Shown here: positions 35,160-48,818 of the stretch, in pieces | Layout of the letters: every line of letters starts with the position of its first letter | Numbering within the stretch: position 1 is the stretch's first letter | Assembly: GCA_904066235.2 (NCBI GenBank) | Contig: CAJFCV020000001.1 | Coordinates: forward strand, 6,882,001-6,946,000 | From: Bursaphelenchus xylophilus | Lineage: Eukaryota > Nematoda > Chromadorea > Rhabditida > Aphelenchoididae | Length of the DNA: 64,000 nucleotides | Direction: 5' to 3' | The notes under the pieces: model-generated | Told to the model about the DNA's origin: nothing | The model's database searches: none | The model's input: only the letters and a program-made list of their open reading frames with translations | Position numbers and translations under genes: made by a program

Positions 35160-38100
35160 TTAATCATCGAAGATCTCTGGGCCCTTAGGGCTGCCAATAG
35201 CCATTCTTTCCGCTAAAGTGTACAATTTCATCTCCTTTAATCGTTGGATACATTTGAGATGCTCTTTCGTCGAGGCCAGGAATAGGAATTCCGTAATCTT
35301 CAATGTAAATTTTGTATACAATTGGGGTTCCGAGTAAATTCAAATTTTCTTCTCCCATGGCTCTCGACCACAAGTTTAGCCCATATCGAATTTTTGTCCT
35401 GCAATGTGCAAAGCCCAAGACACGATAAAACTTGTTCTGAATGACACAGTGGAAAGAATTATTTGCAGCTCGCAAAGTTTTTGCCTATTGTGGGTCTTGT
35501 ATAGTACAGTGAAACAGAAAGAATTTCTAGGGGCTCATCGTTGAGCATCGTGGCGAAAATTTTTAAAATTTACTCGGAATTCCTCTTATATGTAATTATC
35601 ATTACTATTTATTAACTATTCAGTTTTCAAGAAAATGCTCACTTACCTTCTTAGTGACCATAAGAATCTTCTTCTTTGATAAACACTTTTTGAGGCATTC
35701 CTCATCCGCATTTGGATCTATCTATAAATCAAATAATTGAGTTCTTCAAAAGAATACTTACTCTGAGATAGGTAAAGGCTTTGTCACAATGCCCTTGAGA
35801 AGCCAGGTATTTGCATGCTTCTTCCCTTTGATCTATCAGGTATAATAATTGGACACCATCTAAAGTATGACCTATGGGATCAATTTAGTTACCAGATATT
35901 TTTCCCGACGCTATGAGATTAGTGGCCACCATTTTTATGAGACATCGGCTTTCTTCTCTGCTCACATCAGAAGACAATAGACAAGCTTTAAAAGAATTGG
36001 CTAGACTTCCTGGATCATTTGAGTTGTTCGACGTGTCAAGAAGTAAAGATGTAGCCCAGTCGTACTAAACAAACTTGTTATTAATATCAATTAAATTACC
36101 TTCCCCAAAACAATGGATCTTTCGACAACATAGTTTATGAGTTCGATTGTATCCACCCGATCCATTAAAAGTCCAACATCCAATTCCATTAGTCTCTAAA
36201 CACTGAACAAATTTTATTGCAAGTACACCTACTTTCTGCACATCTGGAGGCCATAAAAACGAAAGATAAGTCGGCATTGACATAAATTCGAGTTGTTCCA
36301 TGTTCAGCCCGAGTTTTAAATGCCTTGAAAATCCGATGTCATCAGCCGATGGATTCAGAAAGCTTTTTAATGCCGTCGGAAGGTCTATTTTTTATTGATG
36401 AATGACAATATATAAATACTCACCACCTTCTTGAATAGAAGCACACAAATGTTCGCCATGTGCTCCATAATGGAGCGATCCCATAGACGTTATATACACT
36501 GGAGTAACACCACTCATGTCCACATCACACATTGTCAGTCCATTTATCTGAATTGATTGTAACAATTGGAGACTCTCCACATCCCAAACAGCAACATGAT
36601 TCTGATGAAGAACGGACAAAGTGTAGTCGCCAGCAAGTGAAGAAAAGACCATTCGAAGCACAGACCCTCTGTGCGCATTCGAATCCTTCATCTCTCGGTT
36701 TCTCTTTTTCCCCAAGTCCCAGATTCTCAGGAATCCCATGGTGTCCCCAAAAACAAGGTAGTCATCCTTCCAGACCACACGGGAAAGGGGAGCCGAGTTT
36801 TTGGACCAGTCCGTATTTACTTCCTTGCCATCCCTCACATGAAGCCCTTTGACAACAACATGATACAAGTGATTATCCACATCCATGACTACCAGGTTCT
36901 CTCGCATTACACTCTGATTTGTCTGTGCTTTCGTGTGCCGCGCAAACCAATTCTAAACGCGTCAAACAGTGTTAGAATTTGCTTACCATGTCCATAATAA
37001 TAGGGCATTTCTTTGACATTCGCCGCAGTAATCTTCTCGACCTTATATCCCAGATCTCCAGAGGTTCACGACGAAAACATACGGCTAAATAGCAACTAAA
37101 CCAAGTTTTAACATTAAAGGAAATGCTTACTGATAATGTGAGACTCTCAAAAGTTCTATGGGACTCTCCTCAGCTTCAGGCCGTAATCGCTTCTTTTGGC
37201 CAGTCCGGATGTTGGTAATGAAAAGATCATTCCTGACCGTGGAAGAAGAGAGAGAGGTAGAATAACCCGCGGTTATTATAAGGTCACTACCACCCCATTC
37301 CAGAGCCCTAAATAAAAATAACGTGTCCTTCCATCAGCCTTCAAAAACTTAAAAAATGACCACGTTAACCTCTTTCCATTTTAGAAAAAGTTGCAATTGT
37401 AAAAATGCAAACTGTGATTTTACAAAAGAAAAAATTAATTTTTCACTACTCTAAAGTAAAACTCGGCGTAGCATCCTTCTGAATGACATTGCAAACATGC
37501 GCCACGTTGAAGAAAAAGTAAATAATACCCCATTGAAAGACTTACCGTATTTGACAAGAGTGAATTTGGAATTCTCTAACGATCTTGCACGAAAGAACAT
37601 CCACCAAATATACAGTTCCAGTTGAACTCGCCACTGCAGCCAGCAGACCGACATCCAATTCATCAGACAAATTCTTGTGAGGATCCATTGGTCGTACCCG
37701 GACTGCTGTCATTCCAATTCCAAGACAATTCAAATAATTGTATTGCGAAAACCTAAACCTAAATTAAAAATGATTTTTTTGTACACCGACCTTAATGAAG
37801 TGAATGGTTCTTGTGTTAGATCTTCTCGTAATTTGATTCGATCGACCAAGGAGGATTCTTCAGACCGATTCCACAACTTGTGAATAACAAACCTCCCATT
37901 AGACAGTAACACTGCTACCTTGGACTCAGTATGGGGACACAGTGCTGATCCACGGACACCAAGTTTAGTCGACATCCGATGGCTCTCGGAGCCGGCGACA
38001 TTCTCATACCGCAAAACAGACTTTGCACCGTCCTCCACGTTGTAAATATTTCCGATATTGAAACTGACAACTCCATTACTTCGAACATAATAAAAAGCAT

Positions 38101-39034
38101 CTCGCATTGAACACGGAAGTATCTTTAAAACTCTCTTTAAACCCATTACCACTCACTTTGCCTACGGATCCGATGGAATCAAACTGCGTACAGTAAATGA
38201 CGACCTTAGTTTCCGCATGTACGATCAAAATCTTAAATCATCACTGAAATTTGAGACAAACCTACTCTGTCAGAGATCAACACATAAAGCCTGTTAGGCA
38301 AAGCCTTGTGATATTCCAATTGTCGAATAGTTGCCTGGCTTTCATTCAATTTTAGTTGAGTGACAATGGGATCAAATTGGAATGGGTGTTCGATTCCAAA
38401 GTCATGCGTAAACATAAGACAATTGTTGCCCGAAAAAACTAAAAATTACAAATTCAGGTTTTAGGTAACATACATGCAACCTCGGAATATTTAAATGGAT
38501 CGATTGCCATAGCTGCAATATTGTTGCTGGACTTGAAGGACCATAGAGAGAACCCGTTTAAAGCATCGTAGAGGTCCACTGTTGACTTAGATGACAGAGA
38601 TAACACATATGGAAAATTCCCTTCCTCGTCTTCTATAGCCAGCCACTTTAGGTATGAAACAACCGCGGAAGAAAATTGGTGAAGGATCTTGCCATGTATA
38701 ATATCCCATATCGAGATTTGTCCTGTGGAATCGGAGGATACACAAAAAATGTGGTTTCCTTGACTTTCAACCGCGGGTTGGCAACTCAACTAAATAAAAA
38801 TAAAAGCTCTCCGACTTTGCTCACCTGGCATACTGTATTTTTGTTTCTTGTCAATGTCTGAATAATCGTTAAATCTTTCACATCCACAACCACTATCGTA
38901 TTTTCAACTCCACAGATCAGAAGATTCGAGTCGGACCTAACAAAAAATTATTCACGAGTCTCCCTGATCACAAACCATTCCAGGGGAGCTTGGACACTCG
39001 AAGTCTTCTGGATTCCAGGCAAACAAAAAGGCAT
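35160..39034 (-). CDS. WDR11-like beta-propeller protein
   Basis: Homologue of WDR11, part of the complex (with FAM91A1) that tethers AP-1 vesicles at the trans-Golgi network. Start ATG at 39034 (MPFCLPGIQKTSS). WD blocks follow: LICGVENTIVVVDV, STGQISIWDIIHGKIL, GTVYLVDVLSCKIVREFQIHSCQI and VVWKDDYLVFGDTMGFLRIWDL, the last two matching the human positions LAVGTSNGSVL and WKGDTLVLGDMDG. The C-terminal alpha-solenoid has IKMVATNLIASGKISDGVQLLYLIDQ, close to the human block, and ends LYTLAERMAIGSP, with the stop at 35160-35162. The last intron (about 35307-35650) carries a dispersed repeat. Other introns are about 35-45 bp. The domain order agrees with WDR11 throughout. Confidence 0.87.
35325..35594. 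repeat. Dispersed repeat in WDR11 intron
   Basis: Inverted ends GGTTCCGAGTAAATTCAAAT and AATTTACTCGGAATTCCTC, then TTATATGTAA. The interior has TGCAATGTGCAAAGCCCAAGA. A second copy with the same ends and core lies in the COG5 intron at about 58952-59192. It is probably a non-coding foldback transposon. Confidence 0.6.
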
Positions 39035-39388
39035 TTCAAAATATTTTATTCGAATAATTCTCAAAATTGCATGGAGCAGTTACAAAAAAACCGGGATAGT
39101 CTTGAGGCTGCCAACCCGAGAAAATACAATTTATCCAAATTGGAGGTATGCAAATCAAAAATAAAATTAAAAAAGACCAATCTCAATTATTGATTGGGAG
39201 TCGAAAACCAAGAAGCCACATCTAGGTGCATCTAATTGTAAATGTTGACGAATAAGCGGATTTTGAATGTTAAAAAGTTTGAAGGCCTGCCAATAAATAT
39301 CTGCGGCATCGTCATGGTGTATCCCCAATATGATCAATGACAAAAAAGCGAAACCGATGAAAGACGTTAAGAAAAGAAGAATCTGACA

Positions 39389-40008
39389 TTAATCATGGCC
39401 ACATCGGTAATGGAAGACGTATCCCTCGGTCCAGGGCTCAATTCCAACCCTCAGATATTTGTCACAAGTACAAGACACGTGGGTCTCGCTTACATCCGCC
39501 ACTCCTTCCCCGCTCTCATTCAGTTTCCCGATTATCATCAGAAAATGCCGTCGGCCGTAACATTGGGTATGGATCACTTCTTTAACAGGCTGACACAATG
39601 CCAGAGAAAGGGAGGAATCTATTGTCAAAACATTGTCGGGGGCCTCAAAAGAGCAGGTCTGATCATCTTCGGCTGAAATTTGAGTTTAACTTTTAGTAAT
39701 CAAAGTGTGACACAAGGCTTACATTCACTTCCACATTTGCACAATCTCTTCTCTTTGCTCTCAGGTTCCGCGTCAAAATCGAACGGAGTGACTGCAGTTA
39801 CAAATTCATCATAGATGGGTTCATTTAGTTCAAGTCCAGAGCCCTGTCCAGATCCTCCATCAGCTTCGGCTTCTTGGGTCTTCAGGGGGAAGGTACTTAT
39901 TCTGGAAGCACATGCTTGGTATGGTCCGCAGACTGGCAGATCAGAGAATTCGACAGCCAGAAGCGTTGGGTTCAGAAAAAGCAATGAACAGAAGAAGATT
40001 AGGGCCAT
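39389..40008 (-). CDS. Secreted cysteine-containing protein, family unknown
   Basis: Two exons joined by a roughly 50-bp intron (about 39672-39721). The ATG at 40008 starts a clear signal peptide (MALIFFCSLLFLNPTLLA). The mature part has spaced cysteines (CGPYQAC, CKCGSE, TCSF, LCQPV, QCYGRR, SCTCDKYL and a final YRCGHD) and an acidic linker rich in Gly, Glu and Asp. The C-terminal half (ALCQPVKEVIHTQCYGRR onward) reads like a small disulfide-bonded domain. I recognise no family. It lies between the WDR11-like gene (355 bp downstream, same strand) and the PTR gene (divergent). Upstream in-frame non-ATG codons were ignored. Confidence 0.6.
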
Positions 40009-40995
40009 ATTAACGAGATATAACGCCAATTCTTAAAGGGCGCTCTTGGAGGGAAAGCGGAGGAAAGAAAACTTTTCGGGCAGATCTATCAGACCTGCCA
40101 GTCTGATAGATCTCTCCTCGAACAGATGACCGGATTCAATCATAAAACTTTCATTAGAATTCCCGCCAGAGCTGGGCCATCCAAAAGAGAATAGATAAAC
40201 ATAAAAAGGAAGTAAAGGGCTATAAAATAAAAGTAAGTGAGACTCAAGGGTCAAAATGCAGGATTTAGCACAGTATTCCGATTGGTGCATAATTATGCAT
40301 ATATAAGCGGAACTGATAAAAACAGGTTAGTCATCAGAGATTGTCTGATATTAACAAAACAAAGTTTGGAAGGTAATATAGAAAGCTTATTCCCACTCTC
40401 TTCTCTTCACCTTCAACTCAAAAGAAGGCCCTCAATCATCGCAATGTTTTATTCATTAGGATTACATACTGATCTTGAGGGCTCAAATGGGGTCAATGTG
40501 TCATTTTCGCAGAATTCGGTATTTCGTGTGGATAGAGACTGCCTTGGCTGGTCTGAGTTTGGTGGACTTAAGGTCTTATCAGATGCCCACCCAAGCGAGC
40601 GATCACTTTCCGAATTTTAATTAATAACTGCAGAGATTCCCCTCTTTACAAAAATCGTTTCCTTCATTTGAACTGTCGATAAAAGTACTTCGCTTTAATG
40701 TACTGAGTGGACACTATGCCAAACAATTGTTCTCTTTCCATATATGCGGAATATAAAGGAGAAGGCGCTTAACCGATTTTTTATTATTTTTGTTAAAAGG
40801 GCTTAAACAAATTGATAAGGGAGTTTATGACGAACCTCTGTTCTCCATCGTTTTTAAACAGATTGGGTCCATTTCGTGATAAATGGCCAGAACACGGCGG
40901 TCCCTTTTCTTGTCCCAAAGTTTGGCGATTCCAAAATATTTTATTGTTTTAGACATGAGTCAGATCGGGTAAACAAGACCGTTCGAACTGTTCAG
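40009..40995. promoter_or_regulatory. Divergent promoter region, no gene seen
   Basis: About 1 kb between the secreted-protein gene (-) and the PTR gene (+). Open frames on both strands have no recognisable similarity. It contains a perfect short palindrome, GATCTATCAGACCTGCCAGTCTGATAGATC, at 40082-40111 (named here only by its arms GATCTATCAGA and TCTGATAGATC), close to the start of the minus-strand gene. Confidence 0.35.
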
Positions 40996-43900
40996 ATGAA
41001 GTCCCCCGAGCTTCACGAGCTCAAGGATTTGGATGCAGAGGGCCGACCTTCGGAGAATGGCTCTAATTTTTGGATCAGGTCGGATCTTTCTGCCCTCAGG
41101 GCAATTCCTGTTCCTATCCAGACTGGTCGCTTGATTAAGGCCCATCAACCACAATATTCGGCCAGCTCGTTGAACCGTTTCTGTCCTTGTATGTTTATGT
41201 GTCCCTCTATATATTCCTTTAGCTAATCACATGCCCAGGATTTACGCCAGGATTGGGTATTTCATCGGATCTTATCCCAAATCATGCTTTTGTCTGAGCG
41301 TGATTTTATGTATTATTGGAAGTAAGTACAATTTGGCGAGACTTTGTTGATAAAACAAAGGTGTCAAAAGCTGCTTAAACCTGCTTATTTTTGTTATGAA
41401 AGTGCTTACAAACCCGAACAAAAACTAAATGATAACTTACAGTACCCCTGTGTTTTAGGTGCGGGATTAAGATCTGTGGATTTCCGAGATAATGTCCGGG
41501 ATGGCTACACTCCTATCACATCCAGAGCCAGATTGGAATCCAATTATTTAAGACAATTTATGAATTCTACCGGTAATTTGATTAATTACATATGTTTTTA
41601 TTTTTAGGTGATCCAATATCCACAATAATGTTGTTACGGGCTAAAGATGGAGGCTCGATGCATCGTTTGAGGCAACTGAAGGAAGCCACTGATTTGGTGG
41701 AGTACTTTAGCTCTAACCTCACAATCAGATGCACCGAGCGCAGTAACTGCACCTTCATGGATGTCTGCGGATCTTTTTGTTTTACCTCTTTCTTCGTCCG
41801 TCAGTTTTATGTAAGGATTACCGGCCAAAGAAACGTATTTTTAGACCGGATTGAAGAAACAAGTACTTAAATACAACGAGGGGAAGCCTCTTTCGTCGAT
41901 CACTAATCTGACATTCCCTCGGGGCAGATCTGACGGAGTGGATTACCAATTGGAGGGAAACTTTTTCGGGGTCAAGCTAAGACCATCAAATGATACAAGG
42001 CCAAAGCCCGCAGGCATCGTCCCTAAGAGTAATTGTAGCTGCGAATCAAGCGAGTTAACCGAAGTCAAGGCCGTGTCTTATATCGATTACATCGAAGTAG
42101 GTTACTATAATTTTTGATAACATTTTTTAGTTAATAATGATCGTGTTTCGTGGGGATTTCAAGAAACCAGGGGACGAAGAACGGATGAAAGGATGGGAAA
42201 TGGGAGTTTACAGGCATCTCCGGGACCTCAAGACATCCGAAGTTGAAGTTCTTTTATTGGGGAATGAGATCGTAGACTATGAGATGAAGGAAGATGGCCG
42301 TGGAATGGCTCCTTACTTTGCCGCAGGTATCTACTCCTGCTCATTCATGAATTGTATTCCAGGCATTATCCTGACCATTGTCTTCGTCTGCTGTTCCGTT
42401 GTCGCAGATTCCATTGTTGCCGATGTGATGGATATCGGGAAGATAATCATGGCTGCATTTGTAATCTTATGCCCCATCCTTTCTCTTCTGGTCACTTTTG
42501 GAATTTTCGGATGGCTAGGATGGCGAGTGAATTCTGTGGCCATGATAACTCCATTTCTGATTATGGGCATCGGAGTGAATGACTCTTTTCTTATTCTTCA
42601 CGCCTGGCATCGGACTCCAATCAGAAAGATATCCCTTGCACAGCGAATGGGTCTTATCTTAGAGGACGTGGGCCCTTCGATTACGATCACCACAATCACA
42701 GATGTGACTACTTTTATTTTGGGATCTCTGACTCCCACTGAGGAGATCAGCATCTTCTGTTATATCACGGCGATTGCCTTGTTTTGGTGTTATTTCTTTA
42801 CTCTTCTCTTGTTCTTCCCGATGATGGTGTATTGTACTCGTTTAGAAGAAGAGCATTTCCCGCCCAGTTCCAACCAGATCCCGCATAAAGTAAGCAGTCA
42901 TAACAGACTTTAATCCTCCAGGAGACCAGACTTAGTCGCTTATACCATAACGTCTCGGTCATATACTGCAGATGGATCATGCATCCAGCCACCGGTATAA
43001 TCGTATGTATACTGGTTGTATTCACCTTGATTGCGTCTATTATTGGATTTATTCAAATCGATTCCCGATTGGACACGGAGAAGATCTTGCCTCATGATTC
43101 CCCGATTAGAGAACCACACAAATTGATCGCTCACAAGGTATGGACTGACTACTACCCGGTTACTGTATTTGTGAACAAACCCGTTAATCTTGATGACAAC
43201 CGGGTCTTGAATGAGGTCAATCGGATGGCCATGGAGTTCGAAAAAATGGAGAAATGCAAGGGTGGGTGGTAAGGAGTAGTAAAATGATCTTTAAGGAGCC
43301 GAGTTCACCCATCTCTGGGTCAGGGATTTCGAAAAGTTTAAGAAAGATCAGACAAATCTGGGTGATATGTTCGACTTCGAAGATTCAGAAGCTGAGACTA
43401 CAACCACTTTGAGGCCGCGAGCTCAATTAAAACCTTATTACAACAAATTGGAAAGCTTTTTGAACCAATTTTATTACCAACATTACTCTTCTTTTCTGAA
43501 AGTAGATTACTCAGAGTGGGTAACTCGTAATCAAAAACATGTTTTATTTAGAGAGATCCCCGTGAGAGCATTCTGGTTTACTGTAATTTATCATAATACC
43601 ACCAATTGGGACGAAAAGATTGCTCTGATGTTACAACTGAGATCAGTGGCTGATCAATTCAATGATCTGGGAGTGAGTGTCTGGGAAGTGAATGGGATGT
43701 TCGTCGATCAGATGCTGTCTCTCAAGTCCCTCACTTATTATGTAAGTTATCTATCAGAGGGTTGTAAAGAATGTTTAGAACGGCGCCATTACAATCGTCT
43801 GCATGGCTATAATCAGCATCTTCTTTATCAGCCAGGGCTTCCTGATATGGCTGGCTGTGATGTCAATCGCATCGATTGCCCTGGAAGTCATCGGAATCTT

Positions 43901-44506
43901 ATCGTGGTGGGGATTGGACCTTGATCCTGTAACTTTATGTGCCTTTCTGATGAGTGTGGGGATGAGTGTAGACTTCACAGCTCATATTGCGTACAATCTC
44001 AAGGTATGTATATGTAATATGTACATTTGAACCGGGAAAATTATGTATTTTAGCTAACGGATACAATTCGTGTGCATCATGGGCAGTTGTATCGATACGA
44101 ACTCCAGACTAGACAGCATAAAGTGATAGCCACACTAGAGGCTGTTGGATGGCCAACAGTCCAAGCGGGAGTCAGCACAGTCGTCTGCATTCTTCCTTTA
44201 ATCCTATTACAAGTAAGACTCACCGCAATATTCTTTTTTTTTTTGTAAATTTTCTGTAAAATATTTCTTTTCCAGAATTATATTCCTTTGGTATTTGTGA
44301 AAACAATATCTTTGGTCGTCATCTTCGGTCTCTTACACGGACTGCTGATAGTTCCCTCCGTTTACACATTGTCTTGGCAATGTCTGGAATATCTGCAGAA
44401 AGTACTTGGATGTGAAAGTGTCGAAGACAAGCCGGATTTATCCAAGAACAGGACCAATGGCGTCAGTGAGAGTCTGCTCGTCGAGAAGCCTGTCAATGAC
44501 TCCTGA
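40996..44506 (+). CDS. Patched-related (PTR) membrane protein
   Basis: Nematode PTR-family relative of Patched and Dispatched, with a sterol-sensing domain; these act at the apical surface in cuticle, lipid and growth biology. Twelve transmembrane spans are expected. The N-terminus (MKSPELHELKDLD) is cytoplasmic; the first span ends CLSVILCIIG. The first large loop shows PTR motifs FRDNVRDGYTPITSRARLE, GDPISTIMLLRAKDGGSM and NFFGVKLRPS. The sterol-sensing block is IILTIVFVCCSVVADSIV through LIMGIGVNDSFLILHAWHR and VGPSITITTITDVTTFILG. A second half with FIQIDSRLDTEKILPHDSP and a C-terminal span set (MSVGMSVDFTAHIAYN) follows. The GVNDSF and VGMSVDF motifs are the RND-like GxxxD pairs. Introns are 35-60 bp. 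The paralogue number could not be assigned. Confidence 0.92.
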
Positions 44507-44758
44507 ATCTCAGGTCGACCTTCAACCTATATATGTTTATGTTCTTAGCCATGTAATTAGTCATTCTCATCTTTCATTCTAGCCAGGTCATTCCTTTAGG
44601 CATTTCATGTACGGGTTGTGCTGACATTATTTTTCTTCTCTCTACCCAAACTCGTCGGGACAGTTGCAGCTCTTTTGTTACAGTAATCTTGTCGCTGCCC
44701 TCAAATACGCATATCATTCTGATTGCAAGAAAGGTGCCTAACAGTATAAATTTTTTGT

Positions 44759-47700
44759 TTATTTGAAACTTCGGATAAAATCGCATGTTTTGACGGGTCC
44801 TTGGTCGATATAAGGGATGGCCCGACCGTTCAAATGAGCCGGATCCTGCGCGGAAATTTCTGGCGGTCTCTTTGTTCGATGACAACAGAAGAATGTGGAG
44901 CAAAATCCGATGACGACTTCGGTGATGAGGATGCACACCTCCATGATGGTGATCACAGAGACTCCCATCCACAGACCGAGTTGTCCACCGAAGTCGGATA
45001 AAAGATTCGGTAACTAAAACTTGTAGCCGAGAGAAAATCAAAGCAGAATGGCAATTAAAACCGGACGCTTCCAAAAAACGACGATCTCATCGTCAGAATT
45101 TTTTGACATTTTGCGTAGTCGTTGTACGAATAGCTGCACAAATTTTCAGTTTCAGAAGTTACGGTATCGAGTATTCTTTATCCTGGAAGAAAGGTAGGTA
45201 CAATTTTCAGAAAGATTGGGCTGGTGTGTAAAAACCGGAAGGGATAAAAGAACAAAACATCACCGTTTTAAATTTTTGACAATGCGGAACATTTTTGTAA
45301 TTGACACTTTTGTCGTTGGATGTAGCCTTTGCATACTTTGCAAAATACCCAGATGACATTTTGAATATAACTTTTATGCCGAAAGCTCGTCTCAACTTTT
45401 GAAGCCTTTCAAAAATACTTTGGCATGGATGTAACAACATATCAAAAATTCAGGAAATAAAAGGAGGCTTTGGAGTTACGGCATTTTCATGGTGATCATA
45501 CAGCACCCCCCGATTGCTAAAATTCACTGGCCAAATACTCATAAAACCGCAAAGCCTATTTTTTTTTATTCTTTGGACACCGATCGTCGGCAAAAACCCC
45601 GGAACGCTGTGCTACCGTAATCCCCGTATACCATAATTTCCGAAACTAAAAATTCGCACTGAGGTTCAGCTATCCTAGCACAACAACTATACAAAATTTC
45701 AAAAGATTCTGAGACGGTCGTTTTTTTTTTGAAATGCTCGGCCTTGGTTATGAGAAGCTTCAATCCGTAAAAACGCGGTTTAAAATCGAGCATCTACCTA
45801 CCGCATAGGCTTCGCTCTCTTTAAGAGATTCATAATTAAGTTGTTCGAAGTAGACTTCGATCAAAGCGGCTTGTTCTCGATGGAAATGGAGACATTGTTG
45901 GGGCGTCAGCAAGGGACCACACTCCTGAGAAGCCCCCGCACTTTGCCCTGAAGGCCATCTGCAAATAAATTAAGAAAAAAATACCAAACCAACCTTGCAC
46001 AACTGTAGGAGACGGTGTAAACTTCTTGACTGTAAAAATATGTTTTGTAAACATAACATGGACTTACTTGCAAGGCTGCTGGCATATACATGTGTCAAGT
46101 CTAGCGGCATGTTTCATTTCTGCCCGCAGGCAATCACCTAAACCCATAAAAAAAGTAATTTTTTTGCTTACGCAAAGCTGAAACAGCCACAGGGCAATTA
46201 GAATGGTTCTGGTAAGTCGGGAATCTGGGATCCCCACATCCACATTTCTGTACAAGATACTTCTGAATACAAGTCCTTTGGCATCCCTGAAAGGACCGTT
46301 TAATTATATTTATTATATCAGCTACCTCGGTGGAGTATTCTTTATCCTGGAAGATGTAATCCTCGTCCTTTCCATCTTGGACACATTGTCCGTAGGGCAT
46401 TGGGAGACGATTTATGCTTTTCTAATCATCGTTATAGTCCTCGGGAACACTTACTAATCGTATGGCAAAAGAGCTTACAAACCCTGTGGGAGCACTGTAC
46501 CCATGCGTATCCGGAAAGGGCTGCTCTGTGGGACTGTGAACAGTTATCCTGACACCAGCTGCCTCCGTGGTTGGTAAATAATCTGATATGTTTACAAAAA
46601 CTTGAAATCTCAATCCTAAAATGAATAGATGTACGTCATTATCGGAATACCGTAATTGGATCCCGCTCGTTCGCTTCGAATCATTTTTGAAGTGTTGTAA
46701 TTAAAGGTGAAACAGTTCCCAAATGACGGGTCGATATAAACGGAAAAGTCGCTGAAATGGATCGTGTAAAATAAGATAAATATACTCTTCGATGGAACAC
46801 TGCCGGCCATTGAAGCTGCATTTGGTGATGAACTCGGTCTTGTCGTATCCGATCCTTCCGATCTCACTCTGATTCAGTTCATTTACAGCGAATATCAGAT
46901 TCTCCACCGCCGTTGCTCGTATGGCCACAGGGTCTTCGACTCCCTTCAGTCCGTAGGCCATCTCCTTGTCACTGACTTCTTCTTCCGGCAGGGTCTCTGT
47001 GGTAGTTGTGGTAAACTCCCAGATCTTGGGGATTCTGTTTCCAAGGACTAAGGAAGAACTGGAATTCGTCTCTTCAGGGACTTCCGGCAATACATCTGTG
47101 GCCAACACCTCCTCCTCTGGAGTTCGTTCTTCAATGCGAACGCACATTCTTCAGGAGTATTAAAAGTATATTGCCTTACAGTACTCACCTGATAACCGAA
47201 GCGCACACACAAGGGAGTTGGCCGTCGGTGTTGTCCGTGTATACACAGTCTCCCAAGGGAGAGCACTTATTACATCTTCTCTCGGACCACATGTGGGGAG
47301 GGTAACATGGCCATATCTGACTATTCTTCTTGTTGTAAAAACAAAGACAGACTTCACCTTGATTGTTATTCTGCAAGTATATATATTATATATATATATA
47401 TATTTTTTGACACAATCTAGCGTAATTCCATTATTCAAAAAATTAAAAAAAAACATATTTTTCTTTCTCTTTTCTTCTGATTTGTATTGCCTTGCCAAAC
47501 AAAGAACCAATTTTTTACTGTGCCGGTTCACACAGCGCACGCCTTATAAATACGTCTATCGGTAGGTTTAGTACGAACAATAGTAAAAGCAAACGTACCT
47601 TTAAAGCTTTGCAGTTAGAACCTTGGCATTCACACATGGAATATACGGCCAACAATCCCTCATAACTACTGTAGATTTTCTCGTATAATTTTTTAATCTG

Positions 47701-48818
47701 TCTTTTTGATTTCAACAAAGTTGTTGCGCCAATCTCAGTATCTCTTTTCGCGCGGTCCAAGGTATGGTGAGCTTCAAAACAAATCTTCCTTCGATTGCAA
47801 ATACAATCCACATTCCCTGAGGGGCTGTAGACACAAGTCCCACCATGGAAACATTCGTTGCATTTGCAGATTTTCCAATCGTATTTCCGTTCACAGAAAG
47901 TGTCCCTGGTCCCGTAGATCCCAATACAAGTACAGTTTCCTCCAGAATCATTTCGAATGCAATGGTCTTCACAACTATCACATTTAATATCCTTAGCCAA
48001 CAAAGGCCATCGTACTGAGACCTAAATAATAAATGACAGAAAGTATGGCCTTACTGTTGAGAATGATGCCAAAATGCACAGATCCTGATTACAATGACAA
48101 AGACTTTCTCCACTTCCTTCTTCCGAACATACACCAGTTATCTCGCTGCACCGATCACATGCCACATAAACACGCCAAGATGCGGCGGGAGAACATTCGA
48201 AAGTCAGATCAAATTCGTTGTTCCGACGACAAATACAATCAGTGTTGCCGTATTTGTAGGGGACATAAGAAGGGCCATGCTCTTTGCATAAAGTCTTGAT
48301 AACTTCTTGTCTGGGCGCTTCTTCATGGCGTATCTCCCTTTTGGAACGTTTGCTGTGGTCCGATCTTTCGATGGCGTCATCAAACGCGATCAACTTTAAA
48401 CATAAGGCACTCCACGATACGTATACTACTTACCGTATCTCGGACTGATCCTAGCATCCGAGCCAGACTGTTTTTGTAAGGATTGAGATTGCAAACCTAA
48501 ACACTTCGATCTAAGACCATCTGACCTTACTGTAACACTGGGGAAATGGATGTTTTCAAACTTGAGTTCAACTCCCACAATAATGTCATTCCTCGTAAAT
48601 CTCTTTACAATATGATAAGCTTGGACAAAGAAGGCACCGAGGCAAGTAAAGAAGAGTAACAGCCAGAGAGTTTTTCTGAGTCCCGTCGAACTCGAGGCAC
48701 GCGGAATTCCATGGGCACTGTTTTTGAATTATATGACATTTCCACAGTAATCTTACCTGGTATGTTGAGCAAAGTCATTCACACTTGACGATATCCTCTT
48801 GGAAAATTTGCTCGGCAT
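44759..48818 (-). CDS. DEG/ENaC channel with inserted EGF-like repeats (EGAS-like)
   Basis: Amiloride-sensitive type cation channel subunit. The N-terminus has the degenerin signature [12 protein letters not shown] followed by TM1 ([17 protein letters not shown]). The extracellular part then contains several cysteine repeats of EGF type (about 47160-48390), for example [19 protein letters not shown] and [13 protein letters not shown]. Next comes the standard channel core: [84 protein letters not shown] and [10 protein letters not shown]. The pore/TM2 start is [19 protein letters not shown]. This EGF plus ASIC-type plan is that of nematode EGAS proteins. A roughly 0.8-kb intron (45014-45806) separates the last two exons; the tail after TM2 is short. 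The SHC gene ends 255 bp upstream on the same strand. Confidence 0.9.
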
